Below are positions 8,533 to 18,591 of a stretch of DNA of 40,446 nucleotides, one piece after another; position 1 is the first letter of the stretch; every line of letters starts with the position of its first letter. The DNA is taken from the NCBI GenBank assembly GCA_017853835.1, contig JAFMIU010000024.1:1-40446 (forward strand), read 5' to 3'. The notes below the pieces were generated by a model. The model saw nothing but the letters and a program-made list of their open reading frames with translations, was not told the DNA's origin and searched no databases. Both the position numbers and the translations under genes were made by a program. The stretch comes from Pirellulales bacterium (lineage in GTDB: Bacteria > Planctomycetota > Planctomycetia > Pirellulales > UBA1268).

Positions 8533-9922
8533 TGTGGATCGCGGCGCCCGACACGGCCAGAGCGGCTTCCTTGACCGCCTCAGGAAGCGTCGGGTGCGCG
8601 TGACACACCCTGGCAATATCCTCGGCTGTCGCCCCAAACGCCATGGCCGCCGCCGCCTCGCCGATCAAGTCGCCGGCTGCAGGGCCGATGATGTGGATCC
8701 CGAGCACGCGGTCGCTGGCCTGATCGGCGAGCAGCTTCACCTTTCCGGTCGTCTCGCCGAGCGTGCGGGCACGGCCATTGGCGCGGAACGGAAAAACGCC
8801 CTTGCGAAACGCGATGCCAGCCGCGACGAGCTGCTCCTCGGTTCGCCCGACCGCGGCGATCTCCGGATGGGTGAACACCACGGCCGGCACGAGGTCGTAG
8901 TCGACGTGCGACCACTTGCCGGCGATCGCATCGGCACAGGCAACTCCGTCCTCCTCGGCCTTGTGGGCGAGCATCGGGCCTGGGATGCAGTCGCCAATCG
9001 CCCGCACCCCCGGTGCCGAAGTCCGAAACTGCCCGTCCACGGCGATGAAACCACGGGCATCCGGCACGATGCCGACCGTGTCGAGGCCGAGCCCCTCCGT
9101 CGCCGGCCGTCGGCCAGTGGCGGCCAACACCCGGTCGCATCGAATCGGCTCCATTCCCTCGCATTCGACAATGGCAGAGGTTCCGTCGGCCCGCGCCCGG
9201 GTGACTTTCGCGCCCAGGCGGATATCGAGCCCCTGCTTCCGAAGAAGCACCAGCGCCTCGGCGGCGATCTCCCCGTCGATGCCGGCGAGGATGCGATCCG
9301 CGTATTCGAGCACGGTCACCTGCGACCCGAGCCGACGCCACACGGTGCCGAGCTCGAGGCCGATGTACCCGCCACCGATCACGACCAGATGGCCAGGCAC
9401 GGCGTCGTAGGCGAGGGCCTCCGTGCTGGTCCCCACGTATCGCCCGTCGACATCAACCCCGGGCAGCACGATGCTTCGGCTGCCGACCGCAAGAATGACC
9501 TCACGCGCCTGCAGGGAGGTCATCGAACCGTCGGCGGCCGTGATGACCACGACTCCCGGCCCGGCGAGCCGGCCGATGCCGCGGTGGCGCGTGATTTTGT
9601 TTTTTGCCAGAAGGGCGTCGATGCCCTTCGCCAGGGTACCGACGACCGTCTCCTTGCGTCGCATCATCGTGCCGAGGTCAAACGACACGCCTTCGGCGAC
9701 GACTCCATGCTCGGCCAGCCCGTGCCTGGCTTCCTCCAATCGATGGCTCGATTCGAGCAGCGCCTTGGAAGGAATGCAGCCCACGCGGAGGCACGTGCCT
9801 CCAAGCTGCGGCTCTTTTTCGACGACCGCCACGTTCAGACCATGCTGCGCGGCCCGAATCGCGGCCACGTAGCCGCCCGGGCCACCGCCAATCACGACAA
9901 GGTCGTGCGTGGTCATGGTCAT
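8528..9922 (-). CDS. lpdA: dihydrolipoyl dehydrogenase (E3), copy 1
   Basis: A 464-residue flavoprotein. The FAD motif GGGPGG is at residues 12-17, the redox disulfide is C44-LRVG-C49 within [13 protein letters not shown], and the second nucleotide fold is GGGYIGLE. The C-terminal active-site His/Glu pair is H443 and E448 in HPTLPE. E3 reoxidises the dihydrolipoyl arm of E2 and reduces NAD+. The ATG overlaps the stop of the 2-oxoglutarate dehydrogenase E2 gene (ATGA), so it most likely serves that complex. A second ATG two codons later is possible. The stop codon lies inside an inverted-repeat arm. Confidence 0.95.
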   Translation of the reverse strand: MTMTTHDLVVIGGGPGGYVAAIRAAQHGLNVAVVEKEPQLGGTCLRVGCIPSKALLESSHRLEEARHGLAEHGVVAEGVSFDLGTMMRRKETVVGTLAKGIDALLAKNKITRHRGIGRLAGPGVVVITAADGSMTSLQAREVILAVGSRSIVLPGVDVDGRYVGTSTEALAYDAVPGHLVVIGGGYIGLELGTVWRRLGSQVTVLEYADRILAGIDGEIAAEALVLLRKQGLDIRLGAKVTRARADGTSAIVECEGMEPIRCDRVLAATGRRPATEGLGLDTVGIVPDARGFIAVDGQFRTSAPGVRAIGDCIPGPMLAHKAEEDGVACADAIAGKWSHVDYDLVPAVVFTHPEIAAVGRTEEQLVAAGIAFRKGVFPFRANGRARTLGETTGKVKLLADQASDRVLGIHIIGPAAGDLIGEAAAAMAFGATAEDIARVCHAHPTLPEAVKEAALAVSGAAIHS

Positions 9923-11175
9923 ACCTCCAGCATGAGGCGACTGGGATCCTCGACGGTGTCTTTGATCCGCTTGAGAAACGTCACCGCCTCGCGGCCATCG
10001 ACAAGCCGATGGTCATACGTGAGGGCGAGGTACATCATCGGCCGTATGACGACCTGGCCGTTCACCGCGACCGGCCTGTCCTGGATGGCATGTAGCCCCA
10101 GGATTCCACTCTGAGGCGGATTGATGATCGGCGTCGACAGCATCGAGCCATAGACACCACCGTTGGAGATGGTGAACGTGCCCCCTTGGAGCTCCTCCAG
10201 CTTGAGCTTGTTCTCCCCGGCTCGCCGGGCGAAATCCCCGATGGCCAGTTCGACCTGCGCGAACGACATCATCTCGGCGTTGCGCAGCACCGGCACCACC
10301 AGGCCTTTGCCACCACCAACGGCGATGCCAATGTCGTAGTAGTCACGAAACACGATGTGCGGTTCGCGATACTCGGCGTTTACCTGAGGAACGGCACGAA
10401 GCGCCTCGACCGCCGCCCGAACGAAAAACGACATGAAGCCGAGTTTGACGCCGTACCGCTCCTGAAACTGGTCCTTGAACTTCGACCGCAGCGCCATCAC
10501 CGCGCTCATGTCGCACTCGTTGAACGTCGTCAGCAATGCGGCCTGATGCTGCGCCTCCACAAGCCGCTCGGCGATCCGCTGCCGAATCGGTGAAATCAGC
10601 TGGTATCGCTCCTCGCGCGAGCCACGGGCCGCCGCCGGCGGAGCCGCCTGGGCAGGCTTGGCCACCGGTGCCGGCGACCTCGGTGAAGACGGCGACGCCG
10701 AGGCGACAGCGGCCACGGCGTCGGATTTCGTCACCCGGCCACCAGGGCCGGTCGCGACGACCGACGCCGAGGGCACACCGGCCTCACCCAACACCCGAGC
10801 GGCTGCAGGCATCACCCGCGCTGGGCTCGGTGCCGGATCTGCCGCCTGCACCGAACCGATGGTCGTCCTGCCTTCCACCCGCTTGACCCCGACCGTGGGC
10901 TGAACTGATGGCACGGCTGGTGGAACCTCACCGGCAGCCGCCGGCTCCAGGTAGCCGATCACCTCCCCCACCACAGCCCGTTCACCGGCTCCCTTCAGGA
11001 TTCTGCTGATGGTTCCCGCAGCAGGAGCCGGGAGTTCCACGGTGGCCTTGTCGCTCTCGATTTCCACCACCGAGTCATCCGCGGCCACCCGATCGCCCTC
11101 GGTCTTCTTCCACGTGCCGATCATCACTTCCGTGATCGACTCACCCACCTCGGGCACCTTCAGTTCGATTGGCAT
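9919..11175 (-). CDS. sucB: 2-oxoglutarate dehydrogenase E2 (dihydrolipoyl succinyltransferase)
   Basis: 418 residues, starting [13 protein letters not shown]. The lipoyl domain spans residues 1-78 with the lipoylated lysine K43 in [11 protein letters not shown] Pro/Ala linker leads to the E3-binding domain at about 121-157 ([20 protein letters not shown]). The catalytic domain runs from about 191 to the end and contains TYDHRLVDG with the active-site His and Asp. The VGESITEV sequence and the position just after the E1o gene favour the succinyltransferase. The frame is open 44 codons further upstream, but that extension is arginine-rich and unlike the family, so I start at 11175. The gap to sucA is 38 bases; the 3' end overlaps lpdA. 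Confidence 0.93.
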   Translation of the reverse strand: MPIELKVPEVGESITEVMIGTWKKTEGDRVAADDSVVEIESDKATVELPAPAAGTISRILKGAGERAVVGEVIGYLEPAAAGEVPPAVPSVQPTVGVKRVEGRTTIGSVQAADPAPSPARVMPAAARVLGEAGVPSASVVATGPGGRVTKSDAVAAVASASPSSPRSPAPVAKPAQAAPPAAARGSREERYQLISPIRQRIAERLVEAQHQAALLTTFNECDMSAVMALRSKFKDQFQERYGVKLGFMSFFVRAAVEALRAVPQVNAEYREPHIVFRDYYDIGIAVGGGKGLVVPVLRNAEMMSFAQVELAIGDFARRAGENKLKLEELQGGTFTISNGGVYGSMLSTPIINPPQSGILGLHAIQDRPVAVNGQVVIRPMMYLALTYDHRLVDGREAVTFLKRIKDTVEDPSRLMLEV

Positions 11176-11213
11176 GGTCTCGTTTCCGCCGTGCCGGCGG
11201 CCTCGTGGTGGAT

Positions 11214-14141
11214 TCAGCTTGTGAATGCGGCCGTCAAGAGTTCGTTTTGCTCGAGATCGTGGCTCTTCTTGGAACCGGTCGCCGGGCTGGCGGCGCTCTG
11301 CCGGCACACCCCTGAGAAGGGAAATCGCTCGAAGAGCCGTTCACCGAAGTGGATGCGAATGAATCGCCAGGCACCCATGTTTTCAGGTTCCTCCTGAACC
11401 CACACGACGGGCGTTCCGGGCGTGTAGTTCGAGAGAGCCTCCTCCAACGCCTGACGCGGCAAGGGGTAGAGCTGCTCGACCCGGATGATCGCGACGTCGC
11501 GACGCCCGAGTTCCTGGCGTCGCTTTTCCAGCTCATAGGCAACCTTGCCCGTGCAGAGGAGCACCCGACGAATGTCACCGGCCGGCGTGCCGCTCGCATC
11601 GGGAAGGACCCGTTGAAACGTTCCCGAAACGAGTTCGTCCATCGACGACACGCAGCCTGGATGACGAAGCAGGCTCTTGGGGGTCATCACGACGAGCGGC
11701 TTGCGCCACACGCGAAGCACCTGCCGCCGAAGAAGGTGAAAGAGCTGCGCGGGGGTGGTCGGCTGCGTGACCTGGATGTTGTCCTTGGCGCAGAGGAGCA
11801 GGAATCGCTCGAGCCTGGCACTGGAATGCTCAGGCCCCTGGCCCTCGAACCCATGGGGCAGGAGCATCGTGAGCCCCGAGAGCCGGTTCCACTTGTCTTC
11901 GGCGCTGATGATGAACTGATCGATCACCACCTGCGCCGTGTTGACGAAGTCGCCGAACTGGGCCTCCCAGATGACCAGGCCATCGGGGCAGTCAAGGCTG
12001 TAGCCATACTCGAAGCCGAGCACGCCCGCCTCCGAGAGCGGACTGTTGTAGATCTCCACCGGGGCCTGATCGGGGGCCAGATGCTGCAGCCCGCAGTAGG
12101 TCTCGTCGGTGACGGCGTCGTGAATGACGGCGTGGCGATGGCTGAACGTGCCTCGCTGGCTGTCCTGTCCGGAAATCCGCACCCGAAGCCCCTGCGTGGC
12201 GATCGACCCCAACGCCAACGCCTCGGCGGCTGACCAGTCGAGCGGCACCTCTCCCAGTGCCATCTGCTGACGGCTCTCGAGGAACCGCTTGATCTTGGCA
12301 TGCGGCTGGAAGCCGTTGGGGAGGGCCACGAGACGCTCGAGCAGGCTCACGAGCACCTCGCGCCGGACTCCCGTGTCGACCTCGGCCGCCGCTCGCTCAC
12401 GGCCGCCGATGTAGAACGCCCACAGGCCACCGATGTCGTCGCGGTGGACGTATTCCTCGCTCTTGGCCACGGTCAGATCGGCGGCAAGTTTCGCATGCTG
12501 CTGCTCGGCGATCTGACGGGCCTCGTCGGCGCTGACGTCACCGAGTTTGAGCAGCCTCTCGAGATAACTCTCGTGCACGCTCGCCCGCTGCTCGATCACC
12601 CGGTAAAGCGCGGGCTGCGTGAATGCCGGCTCGTCGGCCTCGTTATGACCGCGTCGCCGGAAGCAGTACATGTCGATCACGACATCGCGTTGAAACTCGC
12701 GACGGAAGTCCATCGCGAGGCTCACCACCTGCGCCACCGCCTCGGGATCCTCGCCATTCACGTGGAAGATCGGAATCTGGAGCATCTTCGCCACGTCGGT
12801 GGCGTACATGCAGCTTCGAGCCTCGTCAGGCCCGGTCGTGAAACCAATCTGGTTGTTGACGATGACGTGAACCGTGCCGCCCACGCGATAGGCGTCGAGC
12901 TCGCTCAGGTTGAGCGTCTCCTGGATGATCCCCTCGCCGGCAAACGCCGCATCGCCGTGGATCAGAATGACCATGCCATGCTGTCGGGCTCGGTCACCGG
13001 CGCGATCCTGCCGGGCCCGCATGCGCCCGATCGCGACCGGGTCGACGAACTCGAGGTGGCTCGGATTGAAGCAGAGCGTGAGGTGCACCTTCTTGCCGTT
13101 GGCGGCCCGGTAGTCGCTGGAGTGACCCAGGTGATACTTCACGTCGCCCCGGCCCACATGGAGTTCGGGATCCATGTCGGCAAACTCACGGAAGATCCGC
13201 TGCGGACTCTTGCCCATGATGTTGGCAAGCACGTTCAGCCGCCCACGGTGCGCCATCGCCAGCACGCAGTCGCGGATGTCCTGGCCGGCCGCCCGCTCGA
13301 TCGCCATCTCGAGGAGCGGGATCAGGGTTTCGGCACCTTCCAGCGAGAAGCTCTTGGCGCCGAGAAATCGCTTCTGGATGAACTCCTCGAACACCGCCGC
13401 CGTGGTCATCTGACGATAGATCCGCAACTGCTGGCGACGATCGAGCTGGATGCGGTTTTCGCATCCCTCCATTCGAACCTGCAGCCACTGCCTCACCCGA
13501 AGATCGTCCATGTGCATGAACTGCACGCCGATCGATCGGCAGTAGGTGTTGCGCAGACGCTTCAGGATTTCCCGAAGCGACATCGACTGGGGGCCCTCGA
13601 TGGTGTCGGTCGAAAACGACCGGTCCATGTCTTCTTCGGTCAGGTGGTAAAAAGATGGGTCGAGTTCCGGAAGACCCGGACGAGGTCGGCCGAGCGGATC
13701 GATCTCCGCGATGAGGTGCCCCCGCACGCGAAAGGCCCGCACGAGCTGGTCGACGCGATCCTGCAGGAAGGCGACTCGCTCTTCCCCTGTCGTGCCCATC
13801 ACCAGCGGCGGGAGCGGAAGGGGCTTCGCCTCGCCAGGCGGCGCCGACGCCATCCGCATCTCTCCGTGGGCCATGGCTACGGCGTGGGCGGTGGCGATGC
13901 CATCGGGAGTGGCCAGACGACCGGACGGCACCGGTCGCTCGACAGACGCCGCCACGGGAGGCACGACGTCCGAAGCCACAGCCGGCTCCATGGCCGGGGC
14001 GACCGCACCACGAAGACCATCGAAGTAGGCCCGCCAGTCGGCCGGCACGCTCGCCGGATCCTGCTGGTACAGCTCAAACAGTTCCTCGAGGAAAGCGAGG
14101 CTTGCGGTACCCGTCGAGTCGATGCTGTCGATGGTGCTCAC
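11214..14141 (-). CDS. sucA: 2-oxoglutarate dehydrogenase E1
   Basis: 975 residues with a GTG start preceded by GGAG six bases upstream. The N-terminus has the E1o signature ([14 protein letters not shown], then VPADWRAYF) used for E2 contact. [11 protein letters not shown] lies in the middle region. The TPP/Mg motif GDAAFAGEG near 394 ends in VNNQIGF about 30 residues later, and the C-terminal transketolase-like domain is complete ([28 protein letters not shown]). It decarboxylates 2-oxoglutarate and passes the succinyl group to the E2 lipoyl arm. The length is close to the usual 930-990. It sits between the pyruvate dehydrogenase E2 gene and its own E2 gene, all on one strand. Confidence 0.95.
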   Translation of the reverse strand: MSTIDSIDSTGTASLAFLEELFELYQQDPASVPADWRAYFDGLRGAVAPAMEPAVASDVVPPVAASVERPVPSGRLATPDGIATAHAVAMAHGEMRMASAPPGEAKPLPLPPLVMGTTGEERVAFLQDRVDQLVRAFRVRGHLIAEIDPLGRPRPGLPELDPSFYHLTEEDMDRSFSTDTIEGPQSMSLREILKRLRNTYCRSIGVQFMHMDDLRVRQWLQVRMEGCENRIQLDRRQQLRIYRQMTTAAVFEEFIQKRFLGAKSFSLEGAETLIPLLEMAIERAAGQDIRDCVLAMAHRGRLNVLANIMGKSPQRIFREFADMDPELHVGRGDVKYHLGHSSDYRAANGKKVHLTLCFNPSHLEFVDPVAIGRMRARQDRAGDRARQHGMVILIHGDAAFAGEGIIQETLNLSELDAYRVGGTVHVIVNNQIGFTTGPDEARSCMYATDVAKMLQIPIFHVNGEDPEAVAQVVSLAMDFRREFQRDVVIDMYCFRRRGHNEADEPAFTQPALYRVIEQRASVHESYLERLLKLGDVSADEARQIAEQQHAKLAADLTVAKSEEYVHRDDIGGLWAFYIGGRERAAAEVDTGVRREVLVSLLERLVALPNGFQPHAKIKRFLESRQQMALGEVPLDWSAAEALALGSIATQGLRVRISGQDSQRGTFSHRHAVIHDAVTDETYCGLQHLAPDQAPVEIYNSPLSEAGVLGFEYGYSLDCPDGLVIWEAQFGDFVNTAQVVIDQFIISAEDKWNRLSGLTMLLPHGFEGQGPEHSSARLERFLLLCAKDNIQVTQPTTPAQLFHLLRRQVLRVWRKPLVVMTPKSLLRHPGCVSSMDELVSGTFQRVLPDASGTPAGDIRRVLLCTGKVAYELEKRRQELGRRDVAIIRVEQLYPLPRQALEEALSNYTPGTPVVWVQEEPENMGAWRFIRIHFGERLFERFPFSGVCRQSAASPATGSKKSHDLEQNELLTAAFTS

Positions 14142-14211
14142 GTGTGACTCCAGCCCCTCCGCCTTCCGGGGGCGCTGAAGAAGGACGGGGCGCAGGGGAA
14201 GGATAGGACGG

Positions 14212-15534
14212 TCACATCGCCAGGAGGAGGCGCCCCGGGCTTTCGAGGTAGCCGATCACCTCGTTGAGGAACCTTGCCGCCGTGGCACCGTCGATGATCC
14301 GATGGTCGTAGGAGAGCGACAGCGGCATCATCAGCCGGGGCTCGATGCGATCGTCGTGAACGACCGGCATCTTTCGGGACCGGCCGAGCAGGAGGATCGC
14401 CACCTCCGGCCAGTTGATGATCGGCGTGGAGTAGGCCCCGCCGACCGTGCCGAGGTTGCTGATCGTGAACGTGCCGCCCCGAAGGTCCTCGAGCCCGTAC
14501 TGGGCGTTTTTCGCCTTGTCGGCTGTCTCGGCCACGGCCTGCGCGATCTGAGGAATCGACATCTGGTCGCAGTCGCGGAGCACGGGAACCACCAGACCAC
14601 GGGGCGTGTCCACCGCAAGGCCGACATTGACGTAATCCTTGTAGATCACCTCGCCCTTCTCCATGTCGATCGTGGAGTTGATGGCGGGATGAGCGCGGAG
14701 CGAAAGGCTCACCGACTTGATGACGAAGGCGAGCGCCGTGAGCTTCAGATTGTTCTTCGCATACTCCGGCGCACTCGCCTTTCGGAGCGCCTCGAGCTCC
14801 GTTACGTCGGCGTCGTCGAAGTTGGTGAGGTGCGGGATCGTCTGCACGCTTCGAACCATGTTGGCAGCGATCGTCTTCCGCATGCGCGACATCTGCTCGC
14901 GACGGACGGGCCCCCAGTCGTCGCGGTCGGTCGATCCCGAATCCGCTCGCGAACGCGAGGCGGGCGCCGCACTGGCATGCCGCACGGCCGCGATCACGTC
15001 CTCTCGGACGATGCGGCCCGAAGGCCCTGAACCACGCACGCGGGCCAGATCGACACCCAGTTCGCGGGCGAGACGTCGCACGGCCGGGCCGGCCGGCTCC
15101 ACGGTGGCCGTGGCTGCAACCGCCGGGGCTTCTTCAACAACCGGTGGGGCCGCGGGGGCGGGGACTGGCGGGGCCTTCGGCTGCGGCGCCGTCGCCTTGG
15201 CGGGTGCCGGGGCCGGCGTGGGGGCGGGAGCCGGCTTGGCGGGTTCGGCCTTGGGTGCTGCGGCCTTCGCGGGAGCCGCCTTGGCAGGCGCACTGCCCGC
15301 GGCGTCGAGCATGACGAGCGTCTGGCCGACCTTCACCGTGTCGCCCTTTTTGACGAGCACCTTCGACACGACGCCCCCCGGCGGACAGGGCACTTCGATC
15401 ACGGCCTTGTCGGTCTCGACCTCGAGCAGGGCCTGCCCGGGCTTCACGACATCCCCCTCGGAGACAAGGACGGTGACCACGTCACCGGAAGCGATGTTTT
15501 CGCCGAGATCAGGAAGCTTGAATTCGGTGGCCAT
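14212..15534 (-). CDS. aceF: pyruvate dehydrogenase E2 (dihydrolipoyl acetyltransferase)
   Basis: 440 residues, starting [13 protein letters not shown]. There is a single lipoyl domain at 1-78 with lysine K43 in [11 protein letters not shown] long Ala/Pro/Lys linker (about 80-148, rich in APAKAA and PAPAP repeats) acts as a mobile arm. The E3/E1-binding domain is at about 150-184 ([20 protein letters not shown]). The catalytic domain ends with SYDHRIIDG. It acetylates CoA using acetyl groups from E1p. The assignment to pyruvate rests on the aceE gene directly upstream (65-base gap) and on the LPDLGEN start. The frame is open 16 codons upstream, but the lipoyl domain begins at this ATG. Confidence 0.92.
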   Translation of the reverse strand: MATEFKLPDLGENIASGDVVTVLVSEGDVVKPGQALLEVETDKAVIEVPCPPGGVVSKVLVKKGDTVKVGQTLVMLDAAGSAPAKAAPAKAAAPKAEPAKPAPAPTPAPAPAKATAPQPKAPPVPAPAAPPVVEEAPAVAATATVEPAGPAVRRLARELGVDLARVRGSGPSGRIVREDVIAAVRHASAAPASRSRADSGSTDRDDWGPVRREQMSRMRKTIAANMVRSVQTIPHLTNFDDADVTELEALRKASAPEYAKNNLKLTALAFVIKSVSLSLRAHPAINSTIDMEKGEVIYKDYVNVGLAVDTPRGLVVPVLRDCDQMSIPQIAQAVAETADKAKNAQYGLEDLRGGTFTISNLGTVGGAYSTPIINWPEVAILLLGRSRKMPVVHDDRIEPRLMMPLSLSYDHRIIDGATAARFLNEVIGYLESPGRLLLAM

Positions 15535-15599
15535 GGCGTCGTTCCGCGAAGAAGGAGGGGTGTCAGTGAACGAAGGGTGCAAACGTCAAACGGGAAAAC

Positions 15600-18422
15600 T
15601 CATGCAAAGGTCGGGTCGATCTTCTCGGGATCGACGCCCAGCTGCGCGATGGCCTCAGCCACGACGTGCGTGCCGATCGCTCCAGTGCCCGCCAGACGCC
15701 AGAGCGTTCCCACGGCGATGCACTCGGCGTCGACCTCGAAGTGCCGTCGCAGGCGGCTTCGAAGCTCACTGCGGCCAAAGCCGTCGGTGCCCATCACGAA
15801 CAACCCACCGGGAACCCAGGGGTCGAGCTGCTCAGGAACCGCCCGAACATGATCACTGGCCGCCACGAACACGCCGTCGGCTCCCGACAGCGTCTGTTCG
15901 AGGTAGCTCACCTTCGCGGGGCTGTCGGGATGGAGCATGTTCCAGTGCCGGCACTCCTGCGCCTCGCGCCGCAGTTCCTTCCAGCTCGTCACGCTCCAGA
16001 CCGTGCTGGAGATGCCCCAGTGCTCGGCCAACAGGTCGGCGGCTCGGATCACCTCGCGAAGAATCGCGCCCGATCCGAGGAGGTTCACGTGCGGAAGCTT
16101 CCCCGCCTTCTTCCCCTTCGCCGAAACCTTCTTGTATTGGTACATGCCACGGAGAATGCCTTCTTCGCAGCCTTCCGGCATCGACGGCATCTCGTAGTTT
16201 TCGTTGTAGACCGTGACGTAGTAGATCCAGTCTTCGCCCTTGGCATACATCCGCTCGAGCCCGTCGAGCATGATCACGGCCGTCTCGTAGACGAAGGCCG
16301 GGTCGTATGCCTTGACGGTCGGATAGGCCATTGCAAAAAGGTGGCTGTGGCCGTCCTGGTGCTGAAGCCCCTCGCCGTTGAGCGTGGTCCGACCCGCGGT
16401 GCCACCGAGCAGGAAACCCTTCGCCCGACAGTCGCTTGCGGCCCAGATCAGGTCGCCGATCCGCTGGAAGCCGAACATCGAGTAGTAGATGAAGATCGGG
16501 ATCATCGGCACGCCGTGGCTGGCATAGGCGGTGCCGGCCGCGACGAAACTCGCCATGCTCCCGGCCTCCGTGATGCCCTCCTCGAGAATCTGGCCGTCCT
16601 TCGCCTCGCGGTAGTAGAGCAACTGATCGGAATCGACAGGCTCATAGAGCTGGCCGGTATGGGCATAGATGCCGCACTGCTTGAAGAGCGGATCCATGCC
16701 GAAGGTGCGCGACTCGTCGGGCACGATCGGCACGATGTACTTGCCGACCGACTTGTCCTTGAGCAGCGACGCCATCAGCGTGACGGCCCCGGTGGTGGTC
16801 GAGACTTCCCGACCCGCACTCTTCTCGATGAACGACCGATACTCGTCGAGTTTGGGCGTGTCGAGCTTCGGGGACTCGAGAGGCCGCGTCGGAACGTAGC
16901 CTCCGAGCGCCTCACGCCGCTCGCGGAGATAGCGAATTTCCTCCGAATCTTCCGGCGGACGGTAGAACGGAGCCTTGGCCACCTCGTCGTCGGAGATGGG
17001 GATGCCGAACCGCGACCGGAATGCCCGCAGCTCCTCCTCGTTGAGCTTCTTCTGCTGGTGCGTGACATTGCGGCCTTCACCCACCTCGCCGAGGCCGTAG
17101 CCCTTGATCGTCTTCGCAATAATCACGGTGGGCTTGCCGTGGCACTTCATCGCAGCGTCATACGCGGCGTAAACCTTCTCCGGATCGTGGCCGCCGCGAC
17201 GAAGCTTCTTGAGCTTTTCGTCGGAGAGGTGGGAAACCATGTCCAGCAGCCGCGGATCCCCGCCGAAGAAGTGCTCGCGGATGTAATCCCCCTGCATCAC
17301 GATGTATTTCTGATACTGGCCGTCGACGATCTCGTTCATCCGCTTGACGAGGAGACCTTCGTCGTCCTTGTCGAGAAGCGGATCCCACTCGTCACCCCAG
17401 ATCACCTTGATCACGTTCCAGCCGGCGCCCCGGAAGCACCCTTCGAGTTCCTGGATGATCTTGCCGTTGCCCCGCACCGGCCCGTCGAGCCGCTGGAGAT
17501 TGCAGTTGATCACGAACACGAGGTTGTCGAGCCGTTCGCGGGCCGCCAGGGAGATCGCCCCGAGGGTCTCTGGTTCGTCGGTCTCACCGTCGCCGATGAA
17601 GCACCAGACGTGCTGCTGGCTCGTGTCCTTGATGCCGCGGTCCTGCAGGTATTTGTTGAAGCGGGCCTGGTAGATCGCCATGAGCGGCCCGAGGCCCATC
17701 GACACCGTCGGAAACTCCCAGAAGCCGGGCATGAGCCACGGGTGCGGATAGCTGGAGAGGCCGCCACCGTCGGCCAGTTCCCGACGGAAGTTCTCCAGTT
17801 GCTTCTCGGTGATCCGTCCTTCGAGGAACGCTCGCGAATAGATGCCGGGCGAGGCGTGGCCCTGGAAGTAGACCTGGTCGCCGGAATAATCGTCGCCTCG
17901 CCCGCGGATGAAGTGATTGAGGGCCACTTCGACGAGCGTCGCCGACGACGCGAACGTGGAGATGTGACCACCGATGCTCTTGTCTTCACGGTTGGCCCGA
18001 ACGACCATCGCCATCGCGTTCCAGCGGATGATGCTCTTGATCCGTCGCTCGATCTCGCGATTGCCCGGAAACGGGGGCTGCTTGTCGAGTGGGATCGTGT
18101 TGATGTAGGGAGTGGTCGCCGAAAACGGGATCGGTACCCCGAGGCGGTAGGCCTCCTGCTCGATCGCGTGCAGCAGGTAGGCAGCCCGATCGCCCCCCCG
18201 GCTGGTGATCACGTAGCGAAGGGAGTCGAGCCACTCACGGGTTTCCGTCGGGTCGGAGTCGACCGACGACACCCCATCGAGCCGCTCCGGCTGGCCGGAG
18301 GCGTTGTCGCCCATCTGCCCGATCGCCATCGGGGCATGGGCCCCGCTCGGCAATGGCCCCGCCCCCGACAGCACATCGTCCGCGGCCTCGGTGGCGGAAG
18401 GGTCGATTTCGGGGTGGGACAT
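15600..18422 (-). CDS. aceE: pyruvate dehydrogenase E1, homodimeric type
   Basis: 940 residues of the single-chain AceE type, about 890 being usual. The ATG follows GGAG at seven bases. The first 50 or so residues are an acidic, low-complexity extension; homology starts at DPTETREWLDSL near residue 57. The TPP/Mg motif GDGETDEPE near 275 is followed by FVINCNLQRLDGPV. Other recognisable parts are GHISTFASSA, the QKKLNEEELR region and the C-terminal DGFGRSELRS. It decarboxylates pyruvate and loads acetyl groups on AceF. A 169-base gap separates it from the upstream E3 gene, so it may have its own promoter, though I could not identify one. Confidence 0.95.
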   Translation of the reverse strand: MSHPEIDPSATEAADDVLSGAGPLPSGAHAPMAIGQMGDNASGQPERLDGVSSVDSDPTETREWLDSLRYVITSRGGDRAAYLLHAIEQEAYRLGVPIPFSATTPYINTIPLDKQPPFPGNREIERRIKSIIRWNAMAMVVRANREDKSIGGHISTFASSATLVEVALNHFIRGRGDDYSGDQVYFQGHASPGIYSRAFLEGRITEKQLENFRRELADGGGLSSYPHPWLMPGFWEFPTVSMGLGPLMAIYQARFNKYLQDRGIKDTSQQHVWCFIGDGETDEPETLGAISLAARERLDNLVFVINCNLQRLDGPVRGNGKIIQELEGCFRGAGWNVIKVIWGDEWDPLLDKDDEGLLVKRMNEIVDGQYQKYIVMQGDYIREHFFGGDPRLLDMVSHLSDEKLKKLRRGGHDPEKVYAAYDAAMKCHGKPTVIIAKTIKGYGLGEVGEGRNVTHQQKKLNEEELRAFRSRFGIPISDDEVAKAPFYRPPEDSEEIRYLRERREALGGYVPTRPLESPKLDTPKLDEYRSFIEKSAGREVSTTTGAVTLMASLLKDKSVGKYIVPIVPDESRTFGMDPLFKQCGIYAHTGQLYEPVDSDQLLYYREAKDGQILEEGITEAGSMASFVAAGTAYASHGVPMIPIFIYYSMFGFQRIGDLIWAASDCRAKGFLLGGTAGRTTLNGEGLQHQDGHSHLFAMAYPTVKAYDPAFVYETAVIMLDGLERMYAKGEDWIYYVTVYNENYEMPSMPEGCEEGILRGMYQYKKVSAKGKKAGKLPHVNLLGSGAILREVIRAADLLAEHWGISSTVWSVTSWKELRREAQECRHWNMLHPDSPAKVSYLEQTLSGADGVFVAASDHVRAVPEQLDPWVPGGLFVMGTDGFGRSELRSRLRRHFEVDAECIAVGTLWRLAGTGAIGTHVVAEAIAQLGVDPEKIDPTFA

Positions 18423-18591
18423 GCGTGACTCCGGGGAATTTGGAGGGGACTTTTCAGATTATTCGGGTTGAAGCGGGGGAGTCTAGGCCGGTTCGCAGGC
18501 CGGCCCAGGAACGCCAGATCGGGGCCTTACGAACCCGGAAGCATCCTCGTCAGGGGCGACCGGCCGCCGTCCCGGGCCTCCACGGGGTCGG

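Noticed and set aside
12300..14147. A 615-codon plus-strand frame opposite sucA; also 2606-4498, 4810-6348, 8486-10114, 23642-25726 and 30120-32054
   Set aside because: All are antisense shadows of strongly supported genes and show no motifs.
15666..18428. A 920-codon open frame on the plus strand opposite aceE
   Set aside because: It mirrors aceE; its product is rich in Arg, His and Val with no recognisable domain. Long antisense frames are expected in GC-rich coding DNA.
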